DNA of 64,000 bases from Eledone cirrhosa (Eukaryota; Mollusca; Cephalopoda; Octopoda; Eledonidae): contig OZ024741.1 in the NCBI GenBank assembly GCA_964016885.1, forward strand, positions 28,403,956 through 28,467,955. Direction: 5' to 3'. This document shows positions 52,801-64,000 of this stretch, piece by piece (the first letter of the stretch is position 1; every line of letters starts with the position of its first letter). The position numbers and the translations under genes were made by a program. The notes under the pieces were generated by a model. The model was not told where the DNA came from, did no database searches, and saw only the letters and a list, made by a program, of their open reading frames with translations.

Positions 52801-55800
52801 GGGATATAACTACATATAGATACTGACAGTGGTACTACAGTGTAGGTTATTGGTAGATAACTGGTATATATCTGGATATAACTACATATAGATACTGTCA
52901 GTGGTACTACAGTGTAGGTTATTGGTAGATAACTGGTATATATAGGGATATAACTACATATAGATACTGTCAGTGTTACTACAGTGTAGGTTATTGGTAT
53001 ATAACTGGTATATATAGGGATATAACTACATATACAGATAATGTCAGTCTTACTACAGTGTAGGTTATTGGTAGATAACTGGTATATATAGGGATATAAC
53101 TACACATAGATAATGTCAGTGTTACTACAGTGTAACTTATTGGTATAGAACTGGTATATATAGGGATATAACTACATATAGATACTGTCAGTGGTATTAC
53201 AGTGTAGGTTATTGGCAGATAACTGGTATATATAGGGATATAACTACATATAGATACTGACAGTGGTACTACAGTGTAGGTTATTGGTAGATAACTGGTA
53301 TATATCTGGATATAACTACATATAGATACTGTCAGTGGTACTACAGTGTAGGTTATTGGTAGATAACTGGTATATATAGGGATATAACTACATATAGATA
53401 CTGTCAGTGTTACTACAGTGTAGGTTATTGGTATATAACTGGTATATATAGGGATATAACTACATATACAGATAATGTCAGTCTTACTACAGTGTAGGTT
53501 ATTGGTAGATAACTGGTATATATAGGGATATAACTACACATAGATACTGTCAGTGTTACTACAGTGTAACTTATTGGTATAGAACTGGTATATATAGGGA
53601 TATAACTACATATAGATACTGTCAGTGGTATTACAGTGTAGGTTATTGGCAGATAACTGGTATATATAGGGATATAACTACACATAGATACTGTCAGTGG
53701 TACTACAATGTAAGTTATTGGTAGATAACTGGTATATATAGGGATATAACTACATATAGATACTATCAGTGTTACTACAGTGTAGGTTATTGGTATATAA
53801 CTGGTATATATAGGGATATAACTACGTACAGATACTGTCAGCGGTACTACAGTGTAGGTTATTGGTATATAACTGGTATATATAGAGATATAACTACATA
53901 TACAGATACTGCCAGTCTTACTACAGTGTAGGTTATTGGTAGATAACTGGTATATATAGGGATATAAGTACATATAGATACTGTCAGTGGTACTACCGTG
54001 TAGGTTATTGGTAGATAACTGGTATATATAGGGATATAACTACACATAGATACCGTCAGTCTTACTAGAGTGTAGGTTATTGTTAGATCACTGGTATTTA
54101 TAGGGATATAACTACACATAGATACTGTCAGTGTTACTACAGTGTAGGTTATTGGCAGATAACTGGTATATATAGGGATATAACTATACATAGATACTGA
54201 CAGTGGTACTACAGTGTAGGTTATTGGTATATAACTGGTATATATAGGGATATAACTACATATAGATACTGTCAGTGGTACTAGAGTGTAGGTTATTGGT
54301 ATATAACTGGTATATATAGGGATATAACTATACATAGATACTGTCAGTGGTACTACAGTGTAAGTTATTGGTAGATAACTGGTATATATAGGGATATAAC
54401 TACACATAGATACTAACAGTGGTACTACAGCGTAGGCTATTGGTATATAACTGGTATATATAGGGATATAACTACATATAGATACTGTCAGTGGTACTAT
54501 AGTGTAGGTTATTGGTATATAACTGGTATATATAGGGATATAACTACACATAGATACTGTCAGTGGTACTACAGTGTAGGTTATTGGTAGATTACTGATA
54601 TATATATATGGATATAACTACATATAGATACTGTCAGTGGTACTACAGTCTAGGTCATTGGTAGATAACTGGTATATATAGGGATATAACTACATATAGA
54701 TACTGTCAGTGGTACTACAGTGTAGGTTATTGGTAGATAACTGGTATATATAGGGATATAACTACATATAGATACTGACAGTTGTACTACAGTGTATGTT
54801 ATTGGTAGATAACTGGTATATATAGGGATATAACTACATATAGATACTGTCAGTGGTACTACAGTCTAGGTTATTAGTAGATAACTGGTATATATAGGGA
54901 TATAACTACATAGAGATACTGTCAGTGGTACTACAGTGTAGGTTATTGGTATATAACTGGAATATATAGGGATTTAACTACACATAGATACTGTCAGTGG
55001 TACTACAGTGTAGGATATTGGTATATAACTGGTATTTATAGGATTATAACTACATACAGATACTGTCAGTGGTACTATAGTGTAGGTTATTGGTATATAA
55101 CTGGTATATATAGGGATATAACTACACATAGATACTGTCAGTGGTACTACAGTGTAGGTTATTGGTAGATAACTGGTATATATAGGGATATAACTACACA
55201 TAGATACTGACAGTAGTACTACTGTGTAGGTTATTGGTAGATAACAGGTATATATCTGGATATAACTACATATAGATACTCTCAGTGGTACTACAGTGTA
55301 GGTTATTGGTAGATAACTGGTATATATAGGGATATAACTACATATAGATACTGTCAGTGGTACTACCGTGTAGGTTTTTGGTAGATAACTGGTATATATA
55401 GGGATATAACTACACATAGATACCGTCAGTCTTACTAGAGTGTAGGTTATTGTTAGATCACTGGTATATATAGGGATATAACTACACATAGATACTGTCA
55501 GTGTTACTACAGTGTAGGTTATTGGTAGATAACTGGTATATATAGGGATATAACTATACATAGATACTGACAGTGGTACTACAGTGTAGGTTATTGGTAT
55601 ATAACTGGTATATATAGGGATATAACTACATATAGATACTGTCAGTGGTACTAGAGTGTAGGTTATTGGTATATAACTGGTATATATAGGGATATAACTA
55701 TACATAGATACTGTCAGTGGTACTACAGTATAGGTTATTGTTAGATAACTGGTATATATAGGGATATAACTACATATAGATACTGTCAGTGGTACTACAG

Positions 55801-56245
55801 TGTAGGTTATTGGTAGATAACTGGTATATATAGGGATATAACTACACGTAGATACTGTCAGTCTTACTAGAGTGTAGGTTATTGGTACATAACTAGTATA
55901 TATAGGGATATAACTACACATAGATACTGTCAGTGGTACTACAGTGTAAGTTATTGGTAGATAACTGGTATATATAGGGATATAACTACACATAGATACT
56001 AACAGTGGTACTACAGTGTAGGCTATTGGTATATAACTGGTATATATAGGGATATAACTATATATAGATACTGTCAGTGGTACTACAGTGTAGGTTATTG
56101 GTAGATAACTGGTATATATAGGGATATAACTACATATAGATACTGTCAGTGGTACTACAGTGTAGGTTATTGGTAGATAACTGGTATATATAGGGATATA
56201 ACTACATATAGATACTGTCAGTGTTACTACAGTGTAGGTTATTGG
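49893..56245. repeat. Domain II HOR, 6.4-kb unit, copy 2
   Basis: This is a near-identical partner of 43,324-49,892. Private differences are few: ATATTGGGAT at about 50,052, ATATATATGG at about 50,992, and the 216-bp deletion at the left. The match ends where copy 1 has GGTATATAACTGG (about 49,892) and copy 2 has GGTAGATAACTGG (about 56,245), which is also where the following 2,958-bp repeat begins. Confidence 0.8.
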
Positions 56246-56264
56246 TAGATAACTGGTATATATA
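53307..56264. repeat. 2,958-bp tandem repeat, copy 1
   Basis: This block is followed without a gap by its own copy. The offset is 2,958 bp throughout (41 monomers plus 6 bp from +2 bp monomers). It starts inside the monomer following a TATATCTGGATAT unit and includes GTAACTTATTGG (about 53,565), CAGCGGTAC (about 53,840), GATACCGTCAG (about 54,050), GTAGATTACT (about 54,587), GGGATTTAACTAC (about 54,969) and TAGTACTACTGTGTAGG (about 55,213). Confidence 0.82.
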
Positions 56265-59241
56265 GGGATATAACTACATATAGATACTGTCAGTGGTACT
56301 ACAGTGTAGGTTATTGGTAGATAACTGGTATATATAGGGATATAACTACATATAGATACTGTCAGTGTTACTACAGTGTAGGTTATTGGTATATAACTGG
56401 TATATATAGGGATATAACTACATATACAGATAATGTCAGTCTTACTACAGTGTAGGTTATTGGTAGATAACTGGTATATATAGGGATATAACTACACATA
56501 GATACTGTCAGTGTTACTACAGTGTAACTTATTGGTATAGAACTGGTATATATAGGGATATAACTACATATAGATACTGTCAGTGGTATTACAGTGTAGG
56601 TTATTGGCAGATAACTGGTATATATAGGGATATAACTACACATAGATACTGTCAGTGGTACTACAATGTAAGTTATTGGTAGATAACTGGTATATATAGG
56701 GATATAACTACATATAGATACTATCAGTGTTACTACAGTGTAGGTTATTGGTATATAACTGGTATATATAGGGATATAACTACGTACAGATACTGTCAGC
56801 GGTACTACAGTGTAGGTTATTGGTATATAACTGGTATATATAGAGATATAACTACATATACAGATACTGCCAGTCTTACTACAGTGTAGGTTATTGGTAG
56901 ATAACTGGTATATATAGGGATATAAGTACATATAGATACTGTCAGTGGTACTACCGTGTAGGTTATTGGTAGATAACTGGTATATATAGGGATATAACTA
57001 CACATAGATACCGTCAGTCTTACTAGAGTGTAGGTTATTGTTAGATCACTGGTATTTATAGGGATATAACTACACATAGATACTGTCAGTGTTACTACAG
57101 TGTAGGTTATTGGCAGATAACTGGTATATATAGGGATATAACTATACATAGATACTGACAGTGGTACTACAGTGTAGGTTATTGGTATATAACTGGTATA
57201 TATAGGGATATAACTACATATAGATACTGTCAGTGGTACTAGAGTGTAGGTTATTGGTATATAACTGGTATATATAGGGATATAACTATACATAGATACT
57301 GTCAGTGGTACTACAGTGTAAGTTATTGGTAGATAACTGGTATATATAGGGATATAACTACACATAGATACTAACAGTGGTACTACAGCGTAGGCTATTG
57401 GTATATAACTGGTATATATAGGGATATAACTACATATAGATACTGTCAGTGGTACTATAGTGTAGGTTATTGGTATATAACTGGTATATATAGGGATATA
57501 ACTACACATAGATACTGTCAGTGGTACTACAGTGTAGGTTATTGGTAGATTACTGATATATATATATGGATATAACTACATATAGATACTGTCAGTGGTA
57601 CTACAGTCTAGGTCATTGGTAGATAACTGGTATATATAGGGATATAACTACATATAGATACAGTCAGTGGTACTACAGTGTAGGTTATTGGTAGATAACT
57701 GGTATATATAGGGATATAACTACATATAGATACTGACAGTTGTACTACAGTGTATGTTATTGGTAGATAACTGGTATATATAGGGATATAACTACATATA
57801 GATACTGTCAGTGGTACTACAGTCTAGGTTATTAGTAGATAACTGGTATATATAGGGATATAACTACATAGAGATACTGTCAGTGGTACTACAGTGTAGG
57901 TTATTGGTATATAACTGGAATATATAGGGATTTAACTACACATAGATACTGTCAGTGGTACTACAGTGTAGGATATTGGTATATAACTGGTATTTATAGG
58001 ATTATAACTACATACAGATACTGTCAGTGGTACTATAGTGTAGGTTATTGGTATATAACTGGTATATATAGGGATATAACTACACATAGATACTGTCAGT
58101 GGTACTACAGTGTAGGTTATTGGTAGATAACTGGTATATATAGGGATATAACTACACATAGATACTGACAGTAGTACTACTGTGTAGGTTATTGGTAGAT
58201 AACAGGTATATATCTGGATATAACTACATATAGATACTCTCAGTGGTACTACAGTGTAGGTTATTGGTAGATAACTGGTATATATAGGGATATAACTACA
58301 TATAGATACTGTCAGTGGTACTACCGTGTAGGTTTTTGGTAGATAACTGGTATATATAGGGATATAACTACACATAGATACCGTCAGTCTTACTAGAGTG
58401 TAGGTTATTGTTAGATCACTGGTATATATAGGGATATAACTACACATAGATACTGTCAGTGTTACTACAGTGTAGGTTATTGGTAGATAACTGGTATATA
58501 TAGGGATATAACTATACATAGATACTGACAGTGGTACTACAGTGTAGGTTATTGGTATATAACTGGTATATATAGGGATATAACTACATATAGATACTGT
58601 CAGTGGTACTAGAGTGTAGGTTATTGGTATATAACTGGTATATATAGGGATATAACTATACATAGATACTGTCAGTGGTACTACAGTATAGGTTATTGTT
58701 AGATAACTGGTATATATAGGGATATAACTACATATAGATACTGTCAGTGGTACTACAGTGTAGGTTATTGGTAGATAACTGGTATATATAGGGATATAAC
58801 TACACGTAGATACTGTCAGTCTTACTAGAGTGTAGGTTATTGGTACATAACTAGTATATATAGGGATATAACTACACATAGATACTGTCAGTGGTACTAC
58901 AGTGTAAGTTATTGGTAGATAACTGGTATATATAGGGATATAACTACACATAGATACTAACAGTGGTACTACAGTGTAGGCTATTGGTATATAACTGGTA
59001 TATATAGGGATATAACTATATATAGATACAGTCAGTGGTACTACAGTGTAGGTTATTGGTAGATAACTGGTATATATAGGGATATAACTACATATAGATA
59101 CTGTCAGTGGTACTACAGTGTAGGTTATTGGTAGATAACTGGTATATATAGGGATATAACTACATATAGATACTGTCAGTGTTACTACAGTGTAGGTTAT
59201 TGGTAGATAACTGGTATATATAGGGATATAACTACATATAC
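56265..59241. repeat. 2,958-bp tandem repeat, copy 2
   Basis: This is nearly identical to 53,307-56,264. By eye I noticed two substitutions, both TACTGTCAG to TACAGTCAG (about 57,660 and 59,030). If that count is right, this is among the youngest duplications in the window. It ends where a +2 bp CATATACAG monomer appears at about 59,240 in place of a standard monomer. Confidence 0.82.
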
Positions 59242-60060
59242 AGATAATGTCAGTCTTACTACAGTGTAGGTTATTGGTAGATAACTGGTATATATAGGGA
59301 TATAACAACACATAGATACTGTCAGTGTTACTACAGTGTAACTTATTGGTATAGAACTGGTATATATAGGGATATAACTACATATAGATACTGTCAGTGG
59401 TATTACAGTGTAGGTTATTGGCAGATAACTGGTATATATAGGGATATAACTACACATAGATACTGTCAGTGGTACTACAATGGAAGTTATTGGTAGATAA
59501 CTGGTATATATAGGGATATAACTACGTATAGATACTGTCAGCGGTACTACAGTGTAGGTTATTGGTATATAACTGGTATATATAGAGATATAACTACATA
59601 TACAGATACTGCCAGTCTTACTACAGTGTAGGTTATTGGTAGATAACTGGTATATATAGGGATATAAGTACATATAGATACTGTCAGTGGTACTACCGTG
59701 TAGGTTATTGGTAGATAACTGGTATATATAGGGATATAACTACACATAGATACCGTCAGTCTTACTAGAGTGTAGGTTATTGTTAGATCACTGGTATATA
59801 TAGGGATATAACTACACATAGATACTGTCAGTGTTACTACAGTGTAGGTTATTGGCAGATAACTGGTATATATAGGGATATAACTTTACATAGATACTGA
59901 CAGTGGTACTACAGTGTAGGTTATTGGTATATAACTGGTATATATAGGGATATAACTACATATAGATACTGTCAGTGGTACTAGAGTGTAGGTTATTGGT
60001 ATATAACTGGTATATATAGGGATATAACTATACATAGATACTGTCAGTGGTACTACAGTA
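59241..60060. repeat. Shortened third copy of the 2,958-bp repeat
   Basis: This matches 56,427-57,318 at 2,814 bp offset, then at 2,742 bp after losing one more monomer near 59,490-59,530. There CTACAATGGAAGTTATTGG is followed directly by the ACTACGTATAG / CAGCGGTAC part. Private changes include ATAACAACACATAG (about 59,304), ACAATGGAAG (about 59,478) and ATAACTTTACATAG (about 59,881). It is therefore both older and more eroded than the preceding copy. Confidence 0.7.
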
Positions 60061-62000
60061 TATGTTATTGGTAGATAACTGGTATATATAGGGATATAAC
60101 TACATATAGATATTGTCAGTGGTACTACAGTGTAGGTTATTGGTAGATAACTGGTATATATAGGGATATATCTACACGTAGATACTGTCAGTCTTACTAG
60201 AGTGTAGGTTATTGGTACATAACTAGTATATATAGGGATATAACTACACATAGATACTGTCAGTGGTACTACAGTGTAAGTTATTGGTAGATAACTGGTA
60301 TATATAGGGATATAACTACACATAGATACTAACAGTGGTACTACAGCGTAGGCTATTGGTATATAACTGGTATATATAGGGATATAACTACATATAGATA
60401 CTGTCAGTGGTACTATAGTGTAGGATATTGGTATATAACTGGTATATATAGGGATATAACTACACATAGATACTGTCAGTGGTACTACAGTGTAGGTTAT
60501 TGGTAGATTACTGGTATATATATATGGATATAACTACATATAGATACTGTCAGTGGTACTACAGTCTAGGTCATTGGTAGATAACTGGTATATATAGGGA
60601 TATAACTACATATAGATACTGTCAGTGGTACTACAGTGTAGGTTATTGGTAGATAACTGGTATATATAGGGATATAACTACATATAGATACTGACAGTTG
60701 TACTACAGTGTATGTTATTGGTAGATAACTGGTATATATAGGGATATAACTACATATAGATACTGTCAGTGGTACTACAGTCTAGGTTATTAGTAGATAA
60801 CTGGTATATATAGGGATATAACTACATAGAGATACTGTCAGTGGTACTAGAGTGTAGGTTATTGGTAGATAACTGGTATATATAGGGATATAACTACACA
60901 TAGATACTGTCAGTGGTACTACAGTGTAGGTTATTGGTATATAACTGGAATATATAGGGATTTAACTACACATAGATACTGTCAGTGGTACTACAGTGTA
61001 GGATATTGGTATATAACTGGTATTTATAGGATTATAACTACATATAGATACTGTCAGTGGTACTATAGTGTAGCTTATTGGTATATAACTGGTATATATA
61101 GGGATATAACTACACATAGATACTGTCAGTGGTACTACAGTGTAGGTTATTGGTAGATAACTGGTATATATAGGGATATAACTACACATAGATACTGACA
61201 GTAGTACTACAGTGTAGGTTATTGGTAGATAACTGGTATATATCTGGATATAACTACATATAGATACTCTCAGTGGTACTACAGTGTAGGTTATTGGTAG
61301 ATAACTGGTATATATAGGGATATAACTACATATAGATACTGTCAGTGTTACTACAGTGTAGGTTATTGGTATATAACTGGTATATATAGGGAGATAACTA
61401 CATATACAGATAATGTCAGTCTTACTACAGTGTAGGTTATTGGTAGATAATTGGTATATATAGGGATATAACTACATATAGATACAGTCAGTGATACTAC
61501 AGTGTAGGTTATTGGTAGATAACTGGTATATATAGGGATATAACTACATATAGATACTGTCAGTGGTACTACCGTGTAGGTTATTGGTAGATAACTGGTA
61601 TATACAGGGATATAACTACACATAGATATTGTCAGTCTTACTAGAGTGTAGGTTATTGTTAGATCACTGGTATATATAGGGATATAACTACACATAGATA
61701 CTGTCAGTGGTACTACAGTGTAGGTTATTGGTAGATAACTGGTATATATAGGGATATAACTATACATAGATACTGACAGTGGTACTACAGTGTAGGTTAT
61801 TGGTATATAACTGGTATATATAGGGATATAACTACACATAGATACTGACAGTAGTACTACAGTGTAGGTTATTGGTATATAACTGGTATATATTGGGATA
61901 TAGCTACACATAGATACTGTCAGTGGTACTACAGTGTAGGTTATTGGTAGATAACTGGTATATATAGGGATATAACTACACATAGATACTGTCAGTGGTA
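60060..62000. repeat. Composite domain II segment
   Basis: This is 72-bp satellite assembled from pieces seen further left: ACTAGTATATATAG (about 60,220; also 49,541, 55,893 and 58,851), GTAGATTACTGG with TATATATATATGG (about 60,503), GTGTATGTTATTGG (about 60,710), GGGATTTAACTAC (about 60,957) and GATACTGACAGTAGTAC (about 61,190). At about 61,391 there is GGGAGATAACTAC, seen nowhere else. I could not fit the segment to one constant offset. Confidence 0.6.
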
Positions 62001-62530
62001 CTACAATGTAAGTTATTGGTAGATAACTGGTATATATAGGGATATAACTACGTATAGATACTGTCAGTGGTACTACAGTGTAGGTTATTGGTATATAACT
62101 GGTATATATAGAGATATAACTACATGTACAGATACTGCCAGTCTTACTACAGTGTAGGTTATTGGTAGATAACTGGTATATATAGGGATATAACTACATA
62201 TAGATACTGTCAGTGGTACTACCGTGTAGGTTATTGGTAGATAACTGGTATATATAGGCATATAACTACACATAGATATTGTCAGTCTTACTAGAGTGTA
62301 GGTTATTGTTAGATCACTGGTATATATAGGGATATAACTACACATAGATACTGTCAGTGGTACTACAGTGTAGGTTATTGGTAGATAACTGGTATATATA
62401 GGGATATAACTATACATAGATACTGACAGTGGTACTACAGTGTAGGTTATTGGTATATAACTGGTATATATAGGGATATAACTACATATAGATAGTGTCA
62501 GTGGTACTAGAGTGTAGGTTATTTGTATAT
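62000..62530. repeat. Right-end HOR, copy 1 (partner 63,300-63,975)
   Basis: This matches the partner at +1,300 bp (CTACAATGTA at 62,001 and 63,301), then at +1,444 bp by the GATAGTGTCA anchor (62,491 and 63,935), so the partner carries two more monomers. The same GATAGTGTCAG with GTTATTTGTATAT phrase occurs at about 41,411, 45,745 and 52,100. Confidence 0.7.
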
Positions 62531-63300
62531 AACTGGTATATATAGGGATATAACTATACATAGATACTGTCAGTGGTACTACAGTATAGGTTATTGGTAG
62601 ATAACTGGTATATATAGGGATATAACTACATATAGATACTGTCAGTGGTACTACAGTCTAGGTTATTGGTAGATAACTGGTATATATAGGGATATAACTA
62701 CATACAGATACTGTCAGTGGTACTACAGAGTAGGTTATTGGTAGATAACTGGTATATATAGGATTATAACTACATATAGATACTGTCAGTGGTACTATAG
62801 TGTAGGTTATTGGTATATAACTGGTATATATAGGGATATAACTACACATAGATACTGTCAGTGGTACTACAGTGTAGGTTATTGGTAGATAACTGGTATA
62901 TATAGGGATATAACTACATATAGATACTGACAGTTGTACTACAGTGTAGGTTATTGGTAGATAACTGGTATATATAGGGATATAACTACATATAGATACT
63001 GTCAGTGTTACTACAGTGTATGTTATTGGTATATGACTGGTATATATAGGGATATAACTACATATACAGATAATGTCAGTCTTACTACAGTGTAGGTTAT
63101 TGGTAGATAACTGGTATATATAGGGATATAACTACACATAGATACTGTCAGTGTTACTACAGTGTAACTTATTGGTATAGAACTGGTATATATAGGGATA
63201 TAACTACATATAGATACTGTCAGTGGTATTACAGTGTAGGTTATTGGTAGATAACTGGTATATATAGGGATATAACTACACATAGATACTGTCAGTGGTA
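62530..63300. repeat. Satellite segment between the right-end HOR copies
   Basis: Plain 72-bp satellite containing GTCTAGGTTATTGG (about 62,656), CAGAGTAGGTTATTGG (about 62,726), TGTATGTTATTGGTATATGA (about 63,018), a +2 bp monomer with GATAATGTCAG (about 63,065) and GTAACTTATTGGTATAGAAC (about 63,164). These are standard domain II phrases. Nothing other than the repeat is seen. Confidence 0.65.
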
Positions 63301-64000
63301 CTACAATGTAAGTTATTGGTAGATAACTGGTATATATAGGGATATAACTACGTATAGATACTGTCAGCGGTACTACAGTGTAGGTTATTGGTATATAACT
63401 GGTATATATAGAGATATAACTACATATACAGATACTGCCAGTCTTACTACAGTGTAGGTCATTGGTAGATAACTGGTATATATAGGGATATACCTACATA
63501 TAGATACTGTCAGTGGTACTACCGTGTAGGCTATTGGTAGATAACTGGTATATATAGGGATATAACTACACATAGATATTGTCAGTCTTACTAGAGTGTA
63601 GGTTATTGTTAGATCACTGGTATATATAGGGATATAACTACACATAGATACTGTCAGTGGTACTACAGTGTAGGTTATTGGTAGATAACTGGTATATATA
63701 GGGATATAACTATACATAGATACTGTCAGTGGTACTACAGTGTAGGTTATTGGTAGATAACTGGTATATATAGGGATATAACTACACATAGATACTGTCA
63801 GTGGTACTACAGTGTAGGTTATTGGTAGATAACTGGTATATATAGGGATATAACTATACATAGATACTGACAGTGGTACTACAGTGTAGGTTATTGGTAT
63901 ATAACTGGTATATATAGGGATATAACTACATATAGATAGTGTCAGTGGTACTAGAGTGTAGGTTATTTGTATATAACTGGTATATATAGGGATATAACTA
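63300..64000. repeat. Right-end HOR, copy 2, cut by the window edge
   Basis: This is the partner of 62,000-62,530 with two additional monomers. It carries TACCTACATATAG (about 63,491) and GTAGGCTATTGG (about 63,526) as private or rare variants. The window stops inside the monomer after the GTTATTTGTATAT marker, so the array continues to the right. Confidence 0.68.

Larger units (their letters stand above)
1..64000. repeat. 72-bp satellite DNA array filling the whole window
   Basis: The sequence is a continuous head-to-tail array of a 72-bp unit. With base 1 of the window as monomer position 1, every unit begins near GTTATTGGTA and ends near ACTACAGTGTAG. All copies are on the same strand, with no inversion seen. 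Copies differ by a few substitutions each and occasionally by 1-2 bp in length. No stretch of unrelated sequence interrupts the array, and both window edges lie inside it, so its true size is larger. Arrays of this kind are known as satellite DNA of eukaryotic heterochromatin. The family name and host cannot be recognised from sequence alone. No gene, RNA gene, transposon or unique regulatory element could be supported anywhere in it. Confidence 0.98.
39710..64000. repeat. Array domain II: nested tandem duplications
   Basis: This domain has its own markers: GTAACTTATTGG or GTAACATATTGG before GGTATAGAACTGG, ACTACCGTGTAGG, ACTACGTATAG, CAGCGGTAC, GATAGTGTCAG with GTTATTTGTATAT, GATACCGTCAG, and GTAGATTACTGATATATA. 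Copies lie at offsets of 4,335/4,263, 6,353, 2,958, 2,814/2,742 and 1,300/1,444 bp. The nesting allows a relative order of events to be read. The right end is cut by the window edge inside a monomer. Confidence 0.8.

Noticed and set aside
1..64000. CRISPR array
   Set aside because: There are no unique spacers between constant repeats. The whole 72-bp period is conserved, and the array is far too long and uniform.
1..64000. TATATATA stretches as TATA-box promoters
   Set aside because: They occur in every monomer as part of the AT-rich core, with no distinct downstream gene. No individual one can be supported as a promoter.
1..64000. Telomeric or subtelomeric repeat because of ATAGGG
   Set aside because: The hexamer occurs once per 72 bp within a longer conserved monomer, and no tandem TTAGGG-type runs are seen.
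1..64000. tRNA, rRNA or other structured RNA genes
   Set aside because: No sequence departs from the satellite monomer, and the short per-monomer hairpin does not match any known RNA gene.

Overview
The window is one uninterrupted tandem satellite array. From first base to last it consists of head-to-tail copies, all in the same orientation, of an AT-rich monomer of 72 bp (about 33% G+C), or roughly 885-890 copies. I see no unique sequence, transposon insertion, RNA gene or credible protein-coding gene, and the array runs off both ends. This is typical of eukaryotic nuclear heterochromatin (pericentromeric, centromeric or other satellite blocks) and unlike any bacterial, viral or organellar gene region. 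The species cannot be read from the sequence. The monomer consensus has no CpG, which would fit a genome with CpG methylation (for example a vertebrate or plant), but that is weak evidence.

Above the 72-bp level there is a clear higher-order repeat (HOR) organisation, which I traced by following rare single-monomer variants. Domain I (about 1-38,400) is a mosaic of multi-kilobase blocks copied at offsets of 1,804, 3,388/3,532, 3,104, 10,471, 6,788, 2,960/2,816, 5,197/5,125, 3,897/3,969 and again 3,104/3,176 bp. It ends in three successive HOR copies (about 27.8-31.0, 31.0-34.4 and 34.4-37.9 kb). A short transition (about 38.4-39.7 kb) leads into domain II (about 39.7-64.0 kb), which has its own marker variants. 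Domain II is built of nested tandem duplications: a 4,335/4,263-bp step, then a 6,353-bp step, then a 2,958-bp step between two almost identical copies, then a shortened copy, and finally a 1,300/1,444-bp step running off the right edge. Most length differences between HOR copies are multiples of 72 bp (72, 144, 216, 288), as expected from unequal exchange in register.

The monomer length is a multiple of three (24 codons) and one minus-strand frame has no stop in the consensus, so the array yields huge apparent ORFs (up to 913 codons). These are by-products of the period. They are closed mainly by +2, +1, -1 and -2 bp length-variant monomers, and the common polymorphisms change amino acids freely. 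No gene-level system is present. The points of interest are the hierarchical duplication history, single-monomer patches that look like gene conversion, the fixed phrases of length-variant monomers, the CpG-free consensus, and a per-monomer hairpin potential whose apex is a common variable site. All comparisons were made by eye; offsets are reliable at the marker positions quoted, but block edges carry an uncertainty of tens of bases and identities are not computed values.
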